Below, one piece after another: positions 42,379-50,736 of a stretch of 64,000 nt of DNA. Below the pieces are notes generated by a model. It searched no databases, was not told the origin of the DNA, and saw nothing but the letters and a program-made list of their open reading frames with translations. This DNA is from Thioalkalivibrio sp. XN279. Its GTDB lineage: Bacteria; Pseudomonadota; Gammaproteobacteria; Steroidobacterales; XN24. The stretch covers positions 62,001 through 126,000 of the forward strand of contig NZ_JAANBD010000029.1 in NCBI RefSeq assembly GCF_011089885.1, in the 5' to 3' direction. The first letter of the stretch is position 1, and every line of letters begins with the position of its first letter. Made by a program: the position numbers and the translations under genes.

Positions 42379-43479
42379 TCAGGTAGCGAGCGGCTGGCGT
42401 GCCCCCGCGCCACTGCTGGCATCCTTGGGATTGCCGTGCTTCATGACTTCCTCGTACCACAGGTTGTGGTGCGCCTTGGCCCAGAGCTCGTCGACCTGCC
42501 CGCTGACCATGCCCTCGAGCGTGCCCTGGTTCCCCAGGGTACCGAGATACATGTGGCCCAGCGAGAACGCGATCAGGGCGATGCCGCTGATGGCGTGCGC
42601 GATGTGGGCCAGCTGCATGGTGCTGCGCTCCCAGCCGAAGTTGGGGAACAGCAGGTAGAAGCCCGACACGACCAGCACGATGCCGCCGAAGAACAGCAGC
42701 CAGTACCAGATCTTCTCGCCCGCGTTGACGAAGCCGGCCGGCGGATGTTTGCTGCGATCGAAGTAGCCGCCGCCCATCTTGAGCCAGGTCAGATCGTAGG
42801 CCTTCGGCAAGCTTTCCTTGATCCACGGCAGCATCATCAGCACCAGGCCGATGACGAAGGGCACTGCGAGCCAGTCATGGATCGGCTTGGCCAACCCGGC
42901 CCACGCGGCGAATGCTTCCTTGCCCATCCAGGGCGACAGCACGGTGCGCCCGAACAGCAGGCTCAGGCCAGTGATGCCGAGGATGATGAAAAGAATCGCC
43001 GTGTACCAGTGGATCACCCGCTCGAACAGGGTCCAGCGGGTGATGGTGCGGCCGGAGCGCTGCTCCAGCTTCACCGTGCCTGCGATGAGGTGGAACAGGA
43101 TAATGGCTGCGAATACCGCGATCAGGCCGATGCCGCCGTAGCGCAGGATCGGTCCTTCGCGCACCGCGCGCCAGACGTCGCCACCGCTCTGGATCAGGAC
43201 ACCCGTCTCCGGGCCGACGACTGCGGAGTATCCCGAAGTGCCCCCGCGGGCCTCGCGCCAGAAATCACGGCGCTGCTGCTCAGCCTTGGACAAGGCAGCG
43301 GCGTCGTCCTGCGACTGCTGCTGGGCCACGGCCTGGCCTGTCGTGTCACCGGTCAACAACATCCCGGTGAGCGGCAGGATCATGGATAAACCGAGCACGA
43401 GGGCCACCGTCCACAGCGCGCGGCGAACCTTGCGCTGCTTCCGTCCCTCGGTACCCGATTGAGTTCTTTCGACCATCAC
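42379..43479 (-). CDS. fdhC: Formate dehydrogenase gamma subunit (cytochrome b556)
   Basis: A 366-residue membrane subunit anchoring the periplasmic FdhAB and passing electrons to quinone. An N-terminal hydrophobic segment (ALWTVALVLGLSMILPLTGMLLTG) and four further membrane helices are visible. Candidate heme histidines lie in LFERVIHWYTAILFIILG, KPIHDWLAVPF and LAHIAHAISGIALIAFSLGHMYLG. The N-terminal extra-cytoplasmic segment of about 70 residues is typical of the longer FdhC/FdnI form found outside enterics. Last gene of the operon, 31 bp below a lipoprotein gene. Confidence 0.92.
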   Translation of the reverse strand: MMVERTQSGTEGRKQRKVRRALWTVALVLGLSMILPLTGMLLTGDTTGQAVAQQQSQDDAAALSKAEQQRRDFWREARGGTSGYSAVVGPETGVLIQSGGDVWRAVREGPILRYGGIGLIAVFAAIILFHLIAGTVKLEQRSGRTITRWTLFERVIHWYTAILFIILGITGLSLLFGRTVLSPWMGKEAFAAWAGLAKPIHDWLAVPFVIGLVLMMLPWIKESLPKAYDLTWLKMGGGYFDRSKHPPAGFVNAGEKIWYWLLFFGGIVLVVSGFYLLFPNFGWERSTMQLAHIAHAISGIALIAFSLGHMYLGTLGNQGTLEGMVSGQVDELWAKAHHNLWYEEVMKHGNPKDASSGAGARQPLAT

Positions 43480-43510
43480 GTGGAGTCCTCCCGTCGTGTG
43501 GGCTAGATAA

Positions 43511-43693
43511 CTAGCGGTCGCGCTGCTTGGCTGCCCGTTCGTCGAGCTGGGTCCTCAGTTCTTCCGACCTGAGGTCCTCGACGAGCGGGTCGCTGGCACC
43601 CTTGTAGACACCGGGCTCGTAGACGGTCACATCCGAACAGCCGGCCAGCGCAAAGAGTGCGATAGCCGAAAGAGCCAGGGTGAAAGTTTTCAT
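43511..43693 (-). CDS. Small lipoprotein in the formate dehydrogenase operon
   Basis: A 60-residue protein. The signal MKTFTLALSAIALFALAGC ends in a lipobox (LAGC, Cys19), so the mature protein is 42 residues, lipid-anchored, and highly charged (DPLVEDLRSEELRTQLDERAAKQRDR). It lies between the beta and gamma subunit genes, 62 bp after fdhB. I do not recognise a named family. It could stabilise the complex at the membrane; that is inference from position. Confidence 0.72.
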   Translation of the reverse strand: MKTFTLALSAIALFALAGCSDVTVYEPGVYKGASDPLVEDLRSEELRTQLDERAAKQRDR

Positions 43694-43755
43694 TGTTCGT
43701 CTCCAGCTTCGGTGCGGGGCGGCCGGAGCCGCCCCGCCCGATATTTGCAGCGTGA

Positions 43756-44343
43756 TCAGGCCTGCTTGTACGCTGTCTCCCAACCCCAGGTCTGGGGCCG
43801 GCTGCCACGCTTGAGGACACGCTCGCGGTAGATGTCGGCGACCATGTCGCCGTCACCCGCCAGCAGGGCCTTGGTGGCGCACATCTCGGCACACAGCGGC
43901 AGCTTGCCTTCGGCGATGCGGTTGCGCCCGTACTTGACGTACTCCGTCTCGGAGTTGTCGGAGTCGGGGCCGCCCGCGCAGAAGGTGCACTTGTCCATCT
44001 TGCCGCGGATGCCGAAGGCCTCCTTCTGCGGGAACTGCGGCGCGCCGAAGGGGCACGCGTAGAAGCAGTAGCCGCAACCGATGCAGAGGTCCTTGTCGTG
44101 CAGGACGATGCCGTCGTCGGTGGTGTAGAAGCAGTCCACCGGGCAGACGGCAGCGCAGGGCGCATCCGTGCAGTGCATGCAGGCCACAGAGATCGAGCTC
44201 TCGCCCGGGAGGCCGTCGTCGAGCGTAACCACGCGCCGACGATTCACGCCCCAGGGCACCTCGTGCTCGTTCTTGCAGGCCGTCACACAGCCGTTGCACT
44301 CGATGCAGCGTTCGGAATCACAAAGAAACTTCATTCTCGCCAT
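43756..44343 (-). CDS. fdhB: Formate dehydrogenase beta subunit (4Fe-4S electron transfer)
   Basis: A 195-residue iron-sulfur subunit. Cysteine clusters are CDSERCIECNGCVTACKNE, CMHCTDAPCAAVCPVDCF, CIGCGYCFYACPFGAPQFP and CTFCAGGP, enough for four [4Fe-4S] clusters linking FdhA to the cytochrome b subunit. No own signal peptide, so it is exported with TAT-bearing FdhA. It has no C-terminal transmembrane anchor, unlike E. coli FdnH, so docking relies on FdhC. It starts 14 bp below fdhA. Confidence 0.93.
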   Translation of the reverse strand: MARMKFLCDSERCIECNGCVTACKNEHEVPWGVNRRRVVTLDDGLPGESSISVACMHCTDAPCAAVCPVDCFYTTDDGIVLHDKDLCIGCGYCFYACPFGAPQFPQKEAFGIRGKMDKCTFCAGGPDSDNSETEYVKYGRNRIAEGKLPLCAEMCATKALLAGDGDMVADIYRERVLKRGSRPQTWGWETAYKQA

Positions 44344-44357
44344 GGTGAATTAACTCC

Positions 44358-47252
44358 TTACGCCGGGCGAATCTGGCAGAGAGAGGCCTTGGTCTCCTGC
44401 ATATTGGTGACCGAGTCGTAGCCGTAGGTGAAGGCGTCGTTACACGCCGAGCCACGGACGTACGGGTGCGTGCCTTCCGGGTACTTGGAGAGCAGGTCCT
44501 TGCCTTCGAACCAGCCACCGAAGTGGAACGGCGTGAACACCACGCCGCGCCCGACACGCTCGGTAACCATGGCCTTGACCTTGATCCGGCCGCCTTCGGG
44601 GCCGTCCAGCCAGACCCACTGGCCATCCTTGATGCCGCGGTCATTCGCATCGCCGGGATGGATCTCGACGAACATGTCCTGCTGCAGCTCGGCCAGCCAC
44701 GGGTTGGACCGGGTCTCCTCGCCGCCGCCCTCGTACTCCACCAGGCGACCGCTGGTATGAATCAGCGGGAAGTCCTTGGAGAAGTCCTGTGCCTGGATGG
44801 ACGCGTAGCGTGCAGGCAGGCGCCAGAAGGCCTTGCGGTCAGGATAGGTCGGGTACTGCTCGACCAGGTCGCGGCGGTTCGCGTACAGCGGCTCGCGGTG
44901 GACCGGGATCGGATCCGGGAAGTTCCAGACCTTGCAGCGGGCCTTGGCGTTGCCGAACGGGGCACAGCCATGCTCGATGGCGACGCGCTGGATACCGCCG
45001 GAGAGGTCGGTCTTCCAGTTCTTGCCCTCGGCGGCGACCTTCTCTTCCTCGGTCAGGTCATCCCACCAGCCGAGCTGCTTCAGCATGTCGGCGGTGAACT
45101 CGGGATACCCGTCCTGGATCTCGGCGCCCTTGCTGTAGGAGTCCTCGGCGAGCAGGTTGACACCCTCGTGCTCCACGCCGAAACGGGCGCGGAAGTTGAG
45201 GCCGCCTTCCTTGACGTGCTTGCTGGTGTCGTACAGCACATGGGTACCGGGATGCTTGAACTCCGGGGTGCCCCAGCACGGCCACGGCAGGCCGTAGGTG
45301 TCGCCGTCGCAGGGACCGCCCTCGGCCTTCAGCGTCGTCACGTTGAAGGTGTGCTTGTTCTCGAGGTGCAGCTTGAGGCGCTCCGGGCTCTGGCCGGTGT
45401 AACCGATCGTCCACATGCCGCGGTTGAACTCGCGCGTGATGTCCTCGATCAGCGGCTCCTCGCCATTGACCTTGATGTTCTTGAACATCTGCTGGTCGAA
45501 ACCGAGCTTCTTGGCCAACATGTACATGATGGCGTGGTCGGGCTTGGACTCGAACAGCGGGTCGATGATCTTCTCGCCCCACTGCAGCGAGCGGTTGGAA
45601 GCCGTGCGCGAGCCGTAGGTCTCGAACTGCGTGCAGGCCGGCAGGAGGTACATACCCTCCTTGGTGCGGTCGGGCAGCACGGCGGTGTGGGTCGGGTACG
45701 GATCGACCACCACCACCAGGTCCAGGTTCTCCAGCGCCTTCTTCTGCTCGGCACCGCGCACCTGGCTGTTCGGGGCGTGACCCCACATCATCAGCGCCTT
45801 CAGCGCGGTCTTCTGCGAGACGTTCTCGTCGCTCTCGTTGGCGCCGTCGAACCAACGCGACACGGTGATGCCCTTGAGGTTCATCGCCGGCGTCATCTTG
45901 TTGCCGTCCGCGTAGCTGGCCTGGTCGAAGCGGGACTTGATCCATTCGAAGTCGATGTCCCACACACGCGCCCAGTGCTTCCAGGAACCCTCGGCGAGGC
46001 CGTAATAGCCCGGCAGGGTGTCGGCCAGGATGCCGAAGTCGGTCGCGCCCTGCACGTTGTCGTGGCCGCGGAAAATGTTGGCGCCGCCGCCGGACTTGCC
46101 GACGTTACCGAGCGCCAGCTGCAGCACGCTGTAGATACGCGTGTTGTTGTTGCCGACGGTATGCTGCGTGCCGCCCATGCACCACACGATGGTGCCGGGC
46201 CGGTGCTCGGCCATGGTCTTGGCAGCCGCCTTCACCTCGTCGCCGGGAATGCCGGTGACGTTCTCGACCACATCCGGCGTCCACTTGGCCGCCTCGGCAC
46301 GGATCTCGTCCATGAAGGCGACGCGCTGGCTGATGTATTCCTTGTCCTCCCAGCCGTTCTCGAAGATGTGCCAGAGCAGGCCGTAGATCAGCGGCACGTC
46401 GGTGCCGGGGCGCAGGCGCAGGAACTGGTCGGCATGGGCGGCGGTGCGCGTGAAGCGCGGGTCGGCCACGATGACCTTGGCGCCGTTCTCCTTGCCGCGC
46501 AGCACGTGCTGCATCGATACCGGATGGGCCTCGGCGGCGTTACTGCCGATGAAGAAGATGCACTTGGAGTTGTGCATGTCGTTGTAGGAGTTCGTCATCG
46601 CGCCGTAGCCCCAGGTGTTGGCCACACCGGCGACGGTCGTCGAGTGACAGATGCGGGCCTGGTGGTCGACGTTGTTCGTCCCCCACATGGCCGCCATCTT
46701 GCGATACAGGTAGGCACCCTCGTTGCTGAACTTGGCCGAACCGACCCACATCACGGCGTCGGGGCCGTGCTGCTCGCGAATGCCCATGAGCCGGTCACCG
46801 ATCTCGTCGATGGCCTGGTCCCAGGACAGCCTCTGCCACTTGCCGTTGACCAGCTTCATGGGGTACTTCAGGCGGCGCTCGCCATGGCCGTGCTCACGCA
46901 CCGACGCGCCCTTGGCGCAGTGCGAGCCCAGGTTCAGCGGCGAGTCGAAGTCCGGCTCCTGGCCGGTCCAGACGCCGTTCTGGACTTCGGCGATCACGCC
47001 GCAGCCCACTGAGCAGTGGGTGCAGACGGAACGCTTGATTTCCACCGGGCCCTTGACGAACTTGCGCTCGGCGGCGGTCGCCTGGGAGCGCTTCATCATG
47101 GCCGGCGGCAGGGTGGTCGCGATCGCGCCGGCGCCGAGCGCCAGGCCGGTACGACGCAGGAAAGTGCGTCGATCGATCGCGCTACCGAGCACGCCGCTCA
47201 GCGCACCGGTGGATTCTGTAGAAGGATGGTTTAATTTCTTGGTCAGCTTCAT
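44358..47252 (-). CDS. fdhA: Formate dehydrogenase alpha subunit (Mo/W-bisPGD, Cys-type)
   Basis: A 964-residue catalytic subunit oxidising formate to CO2 in the periplasm. A TAT signal (DRRTFLRRTGLALGAGAIA, 27-45) precedes a [4Fe-4S] site C77, C80, C84 and C112. The metal ligand is C202 in ARICHSTTVAG, with cysteine in place of selenocysteine; no in-frame TGA is present. SDFGI-like and C-terminal molydopterin-binding blocks (VEIHPGDANDRGIKDGQWVWL) are intact. Nearby tungstate-importer genes make tungsten a real option for the active-site metal. First structural gene after the TAT-signal and TorD-like genes. Confidence 0.95.
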   Translation of the reverse strand: MKLTKKLNHPSTESTGALSGVLGSAIDRRTFLRRTGLALGAGAIATTLPPAMMKRSQATAAERKFVKGPVEIKRSVCTHCSVGCGVIAEVQNGVWTGQEPDFDSPLNLGSHCAKGASVREHGHGERRLKYPMKLVNGKWQRLSWDQAIDEIGDRLMGIREQHGPDAVMWVGSAKFSNEGAYLYRKMAAMWGTNNVDHQARICHSTTVAGVANTWGYGAMTNSYNDMHNSKCIFFIGSNAAEAHPVSMQHVLRGKENGAKVIVADPRFTRTAAHADQFLRLRPGTDVPLIYGLLWHIFENGWEDKEYISQRVAFMDEIRAEAAKWTPDVVENVTGIPGDEVKAAAKTMAEHRPGTIVWCMGGTQHTVGNNNTRIYSVLQLALGNVGKSGGGANIFRGHDNVQGATDFGILADTLPGYYGLAEGSWKHWARVWDIDFEWIKSRFDQASYADGNKMTPAMNLKGITVSRWFDGANESDENVSQKTALKALMMWGHAPNSQVRGAEQKKALENLDLVVVVDPYPTHTAVLPDRTKEGMYLLPACTQFETYGSRTASNRSLQWGEKIIDPLFESKPDHAIMYMLAKKLGFDQQMFKNIKVNGEEPLIEDITREFNRGMWTIGYTGQSPERLKLHLENKHTFNVTTLKAEGGPCDGDTYGLPWPCWGTPEFKHPGTHVLYDTSKHVKEGGLNFRARFGVEHEGVNLLAEDSYSKGAEIQDGYPEFTADMLKQLGWWDDLTEEEKVAAEGKNWKTDLSGGIQRVAIEHGCAPFGNAKARCKVWNFPDPIPVHREPLYANRRDLVEQYPTYPDRKAFWRLPARYASIQAQDFSKDFPLIHTSGRLVEYEGGGEETRSNPWLAELQQDMFVEIHPGDANDRGIKDGQWVWLDGPEGGRIKVKAMVTERVGRGVVFTPFHFGGWFEGKDLLSKYPEGTHPYVRGSACNDAFTYGYDSVTNMQETKASLCQIRPA

Positions 47253-47304
47253 CGCCGATTCTCCGCGTTTTGACCGATGGGGGTACGCATCCGATCCGGG
47301 GGGA

Positions 47305-47514
47305 TCAGATACGAGCCCTCTGGTAGTAGGTTCGGATGTGCGGCGTCTCGTGGTAGCCCTTCGCCGTATCGGGCTTGGACACCGGGGCGTCCATCTGCGG
47401 GGCCGCGACCGCCGTACCGGTCGCCATGGCGACCGCGGTGGCGCCGCTGGCCATTGCCAATCCTTTCAGGAACCGGCGTCTGCCGTTCGTTTCCACTTTT
47501 GCTTTCAGGCTCAT
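47305..47514 (-). CDS. Formate dehydrogenase region TAT-signal small protein
   Basis: A 69-residue protein, start MSLKAKVETNGRRRFLKGLAMASG at 47514. The twin-arginine motif RRRFLKG (12-18) and hydrophobic stretch GLAMASGATAVAMATGTAVA fit an exported or TAT-anchored peptide; the remainder (APQMDAPVSKPDTAKGYHETPHIRTYYQRARI) is short and basic at the end. It matches the small TAT proteins found directly before fdhA in many Proteobacteria. The function is unknown; a role as assembly or export helper is inferred. Confidence 0.82.
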   Translation of the reverse strand: MSLKAKVETNGRRRFLKGLAMASGATAVAMATGTAVAAPQMDAPVSKPDTAKGYHETPHIRTYYQRARI

Positions 47515-47557
47515 TGTGCTCTCCACTTGAGTCCGCTCCAATCGAACTTGCTCCAAC

Positions 47558-48232
47558 TCAGCTCACGCTCGGCTTTGCGGTCGGCGTTGCGCGAAATTCG
47601 CTGAGATACCTTTTCTCAACCTCGATGAACTGCTCTCCGAGCTGGCCGGCCGCACGGTAGAACCGTGCCGAGGGCGCCTGCTGCAGATCCCGGAAAAAGC
47701 GGCCCATCCAGGGCGAAATATGACGGTCGAAGAAACCTGCCTGGGACTCCAGGGTCGCGGGCTCTTCGCCGGTAATGATCATGGCCATCACGTCGCACAA
47801 CGCGGCGGCGTGATCCTCTGGCTCCGTGACGCCTTCCTGGCGCTCGAACCCGAGGAACCTGAGCTCCTCGCGCAAGCGCGCCAGGGGCTTTTCCATCAGG
47901 AATCCGGTCAGGTACCAGGAGCCGTACGGCACGAGCTCGCCGCGGCCGACGCCGATGAACAGGTCCTGGTATTCGTCCGCCAGTTCGGCGGGGGAGCTGC
48001 GGCCGGCGGCCTGCGCGAGCATGCGCCAGGCGGCGCCGATGAGGTCGTCGCTGTCGCCCTGGCCGGCCTCGATCGCCGCGAGGACACTGAGGAGGCGTTC
48101 GTCCGGGGCGTTACCCAGCAACTGGGCCAGCAGGCTCCAGGTGTTGGCGCGCAGCAGGTCTTCCGCCGCTACGGCGTGCGCTGCGTTGCGCTGCGTCGAC
48201 TCCATCCCGACTTCCGCGGTGGCCTCGGTCAT
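47558..48232 (-). CDS. TorD/DmsD-family chaperone for formate dehydrogenase
   Basis: A 224-residue helical cytoplasmic chaperone. Family marks are LADEYQDLFIGVGRGELVPYGSWYLTGFLMEKPLARLREEL and the EDHAAALCDVMAMIITGEEP stretch. It should bind the FdhA TAT signal until cofactor insertion is complete. ATG 48232 (MTEATAEVG) is chosen over ATG 48265, because the sigma-54 element at 48268-48283 predicts a transcript starting at about 48257, below the upstream ATG. Leads the operon torD-like, TAT protein, fdhA, fdhB, lipoprotein, fdhC. Confidence 0.85.
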   Translation of the reverse strand: MTEATAEVGMESTQRNAAHAVAAEDLLRANTWSLLAQLLGNAPDERLLSVLAAIEAGQGDSDDLIGAAWRMLAQAAGRSSPAELADEYQDLFIGVGRGELVPYGSWYLTGFLMEKPLARLREELRFLGFERQEGVTEPEDHAAALCDVMAMIITGEEPATLESQAGFFDRHISPWMGRFFRDLQQAPSARFYRAAGQLGEQFIEVEKRYLSEFRATPTAKPSVS

Positions 48233-48267
48233 CGTGTGCTCGTCTTTCTCATTATGGTCTTTCATTT

Positions 48268-48283
48268 TGCAACTATCAGGCCA
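48268..48283 (-). promoter_or_regulatory. Sigma-54 (-24/-12) promoter of the formate dehydrogenase operon
   Basis: The minus strand reads TGGCCTGATAGTTGCA: TGGC at -24 and TTGCA at -12 with exact GG-N10-GC spacing. The predicted start is about 48257. Sigma-54 promoters need an ATP-driven enhancer-binding protein; a matching gene lies at 52688-54136. Confidence 0.75.
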
Positions 48284-48331
48284 GCGTTTTATGGAAGAAA
48301 AGACTCAAAGAAGACCCATATTCCACATTCC

Positions 48332-48344
48332 GGGGTCAGACCCC
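48332..48344. repeat. GGGGTCAGACCCC palindrome
   Basis: A perfect 6-bp-arm palindrome with one central base, upstream of the fdh promoter. The same short palindrome is, to my knowledge, common in extragenic repeats of environmental Gammaproteobacteria; only one copy is visible in this window. Confidence 0.5.
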
Positions 48345-48353
48345 GTTGACATT

Positions 48354-48390
48354 GAGACATTCTGTCCGAACGATTGCGGCTAAATGTCTC
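48354..48390 (-). promoter_or_regulatory. Candidate enhancer region of the fdh operon
   Basis: Arms GAGACATT (48354-48361) and AATGTCTC (48383-48390) form an inverted repeat. It includes GACATTCTGTC (48356-48366), a GACA-N3-TGTC palindrome centred about 104 bp above the predicted sigma-54 start, where enhancer-binding proteins usually bind. Confidence 0.5.
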
Positions 48391-48400
48391 GATTTCGGCC

Positions 48401-50071
48401 TTACAAACCGGCCGGTCCGCCCTGGCGGCCCGACTTGAACATGTCCTTCACGCGGCAGTGGTCGCACATCTGCAGGCGTCGGCGGGAGTCCTCGTCCTGG
48501 AACATCCAGTGGCCCTCCAGCTTCTTCAACATGTTGTCGAGCATGGAGCGGGTTCCGAAGGGCTTGCCGCAGGAAATACAGCAGAACGGCTGTTCCTCGT
48601 TGAGCACCCGCGGTTGCTGGCGCGCCTCGGCGTCGAACAGGAAGCGCGGCTTGAGGGTGATGGCGTCCTCCGGGCAGGCCTTCTCGCACAGCCCGCATTG
48701 CACGCAGTTCCACTCCGTGAACTTGAGCTGCGGCAGGTCGCCGCCGGCATTCAGCGCGGCCGTCGGGCACACGCTGACGCATCCCATGCACAGCGTGCAG
48801 GTGTCCTTGTTCACGCGGACCTCGCCGAAAGACGCGCCGGCCGGCAGCTCGGCGACTTTGTGCGGCGACGGGGCATGCCGGTAGAGATGCTCGATGGCAA
48901 GGCGCAGGATGCCGCGCTTGTCGTCCGGGCAGACGAACTTGGCCGGCTTGCAGCACGCCTCCGCGGGCAAAGGCTGCCACCAGCCCTCCGCGTCCCGGGC
49001 CGCCTCGGCGACGTTGAGCACCAGCAGCGACTCGCGCGCATACCCCATGCCTTCGAGCAGGGGGCGGCCGAATTCCACCTGGGCCCGCAGCTCGTCGACC
49101 ATGCGGCGCGGCGCACTCGCCGTCACCGTGATGACCACGGCGCGAGCGCCGTAGGCCAGCGCCGCGAGCCAGGTGTCGAGGCCGAGCGAGCCCACCTCCT
49201 CGACCTCGAAAGGCAGGACGTCCTCCGGCATCGCCGGACCCAGGGTGTCCTGGATGGTCTTGCTCGACCAGGCATCGTGGATCATCAGCACGGGGCCCTG
49301 CCCGCCCGCCGCGGTGAAGTCGCCCAGCAGCGTCCTCAGGTGCGCCAGCAGGTCGTTCACTGCAGGGAAGGCGTAACTCATGGCACCGCTGGGGCATGCA
49401 GCGACGCAGCTGCCCGCGCCCTGGCACAGGTAGGGGTCCACACTCACCTTCTCGCCGATGGAGGTGATGGCGATGGTCGGGCAGGCGTCGATGCAGCGCG
49501 TGCACCCGGTTAGCCCGCTGCCACCGTGGGCGCAGATCGAGGGATCGTAGTTGAAGTACTTCGGCTTCTCGAACTCCCCCTGCATCTCCGGGATCTCGGC
49601 CAGCGCCCGCTCGAGGGCCGATGGGCTGCGTCCGCCCGCGTAGTAGCCGACCGGCGGCACCTCGTGCGGCAGCAGCGGCGGATCACAGAGGTCCAGCACG
49701 AGATCGAAATGCGGCGTCGCGGCGCCGGAAGCCTCGGCGAGGGAGAACGTGTCCTCGCCGCTGGCCAGGTTGATGGTGAAGCGGCCCAGGCGGCCATGCA
49801 CCTCGGGCCGGCCGCCGCGCACCACCACGAAGTCGCCGACCTTGGACGGCTCGGGGGCGGCCTCGCCGGGCACCATGATCGTGCTCGGGACCCCCGCGCC
49901 CAGCTGCCGGGCAGCATCGAGCGCGGCTGCTTCCTCGCCTATGATGGCGAGGCGGCCGCTGGACTGGTAGGTCACGATCGAGGTCGGCTCCCCCTCGATC
50001 GTCGCGGTCTTGGCCAGGACCTGGGCGCGCGCGCGGCCCGCGTCGGTGGTGGCGGGAAGCTCAAGCGTCAC
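48401..50071 (-). CDS. 4Fe-4S ferredoxin-type protein of the formate dehydrogenase island
   Basis: A 556-residue cytoplasmic iron-sulfur protein. Start GTG 50071 gives MTLELPATTDAG and overlaps the DUF3306 gene by 11 bp. Cluster sites are CAHGGSGLTGCTRCIDACP, CQGAGSCVAACPSGA, CTLCMGCVSVCPTAA and CVQCGLCEKACPEDA, plus a C-terminal CCISCGKPFG and CDHCRVKD zinc- or iron-binding tail. The middle (about 240-390) resembles a heterodisulfide-reductase/MvhD-like domain without clear cofactor motif. Such proteins occur beside TAT-type formate dehydrogenases with DUF3305/DUF3306 and may supply electrons or clusters for maturation. Confidence 0.85.
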   Translation of the reverse strand: MTLELPATTDAGRARAQVLAKTATIEGEPTSIVTYQSSGRLAIIGEEAAALDAARQLGAGVPSTIMVPGEAAPEPSKVGDFVVVRGGRPEVHGRLGRFTINLASGEDTFSLAEASGAATPHFDLVLDLCDPPLLPHEVPPVGYYAGGRSPSALERALAEIPEMQGEFEKPKYFNYDPSICAHGGSGLTGCTRCIDACPTIAITSIGEKVSVDPYLCQGAGSCVAACPSGAMSYAFPAVNDLLAHLRTLLGDFTAAGGQGPVLMIHDAWSSKTIQDTLGPAMPEDVLPFEVEEVGSLGLDTWLAALAYGARAVVITVTASAPRRMVDELRAQVEFGRPLLEGMGYARESLLVLNVAEAARDAEGWWQPLPAEACCKPAKFVCPDDKRGILRLAIEHLYRHAPSPHKVAELPAGASFGEVRVNKDTCTLCMGCVSVCPTAALNAGGDLPQLKFTEWNCVQCGLCEKACPEDAITLKPRFLFDAEARQQPRVLNEEQPFCCISCGKPFGTRSMLDNMLKKLEGHWMFQDEDSRRRLQMCDHCRVKDMFKSGRQGGPAGL

Positions 50072-50732
50072 GTTGCTTATCCTCGCTGGGGTCGGTGGCT
50101 GCATCCGGTGCCTCACCGGAAGCATCATCTGGCTGTTCGTCCGCGTCCGCGCCGGCCGAGGCCACGGCCTCGTTCCCGGCGGAATCCGCTGCGTCCTCGG
50201 CACCCGGCCGGGCCTCCGGATCGGCGGCAGCGGACGCCGCGGCGGCATCCGCCTCCTCCGCCTCAAGCTGCTGCTTCAGCAGGCGCTCCGCAGCGTGCTT
50301 CATGTCGGCGGTCACGATGTCGCCGAGCGCCGGAAAGCTGGTGAAGTCGTCGATGTAGTCGTCCAGCTCGCAGATGTAATTGAACTTCTGGCTGCGGAAC
50401 AGCTTGCGCAATGCCTGCTTGCGCAGCGCCCCGCTGACGCGGGGCGACATGAAGCCACTGTAATCCGAATGCTCGTCCAGCGCTTCCAGCGGCGGCAGGT
50501 CCTCGTCCGCGGGCGGCAACTGCGCCTCGGATCCCTCAGCGGCCTCGTCCCGGGCCGCACCCGTGTCCGCAACCTCTTCCGCAGCCGGCGGCGCAGGTGG
50601 CTGCGGCGAGGGTTCGCCGTCGCGCGCCGCAGGGTCGCTCTTCAGGCGCGCCCAGCGGCGCAGGAAAGGCTCGGGCTCGGGCGCCTTGTCCGGCTCGGGC
50701 GCAGGAGGGGTCCAGAATTCTTTCTCGCTCAT
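50061..50732 (-). CDS. DUF3306 domain-containing protein
   Basis: A 223-residue acidic protein. The conserved part is short: FLRRWARLKSDP near the N-terminus and EHSDYSGFMSPRVSGALRKQALRKLFRSQKFNYICELDDYIDDFTSFPALGDIVTADMKHAAERLL (about 85-150). Both ends are Ala/Glu/Asp/Pro-rich and probably disordered. DUF3306 genes occur with DUF3305 and formate dehydrogenase genes; function unknown. It starts 4 bp below DUF3305 and overlaps the ferredoxin gene. Confidence 0.85.
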   Translation of the reverse strand: MSEKEFWTPPAPEPDKAPEPEPFLRRWARLKSDPAARDGEPSPQPPAPPAAEEVADTGAARDEAAEGSEAQLPPADEDLPPLEALDEHSDYSGFMSPRVSGALRKQALRKLFRSQKFNYICELDDYIDDFTSFPALGDIVTADMKHAAERLLKQQLEAEEADAAAASAAADPEARPGAEDAADSAGNEAVASAGADADEQPDDASGEAPDAATDPSEDKQRDA

Positions 50733-50736
50733 GGTG

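Noticed and set aside
44466-47012. An 848-residue open frame on the plus strand
   Set aside because: It is the complement of fdhA, whose motifs are complete. The long frame reflects GC-rich third positions.
47088-47200. Selenocysteine insertion for formate dehydrogenase
   Set aside because: The active-site codon is a normal Cys (C202) and there is no in-frame TGA, so no SECIS is needed.
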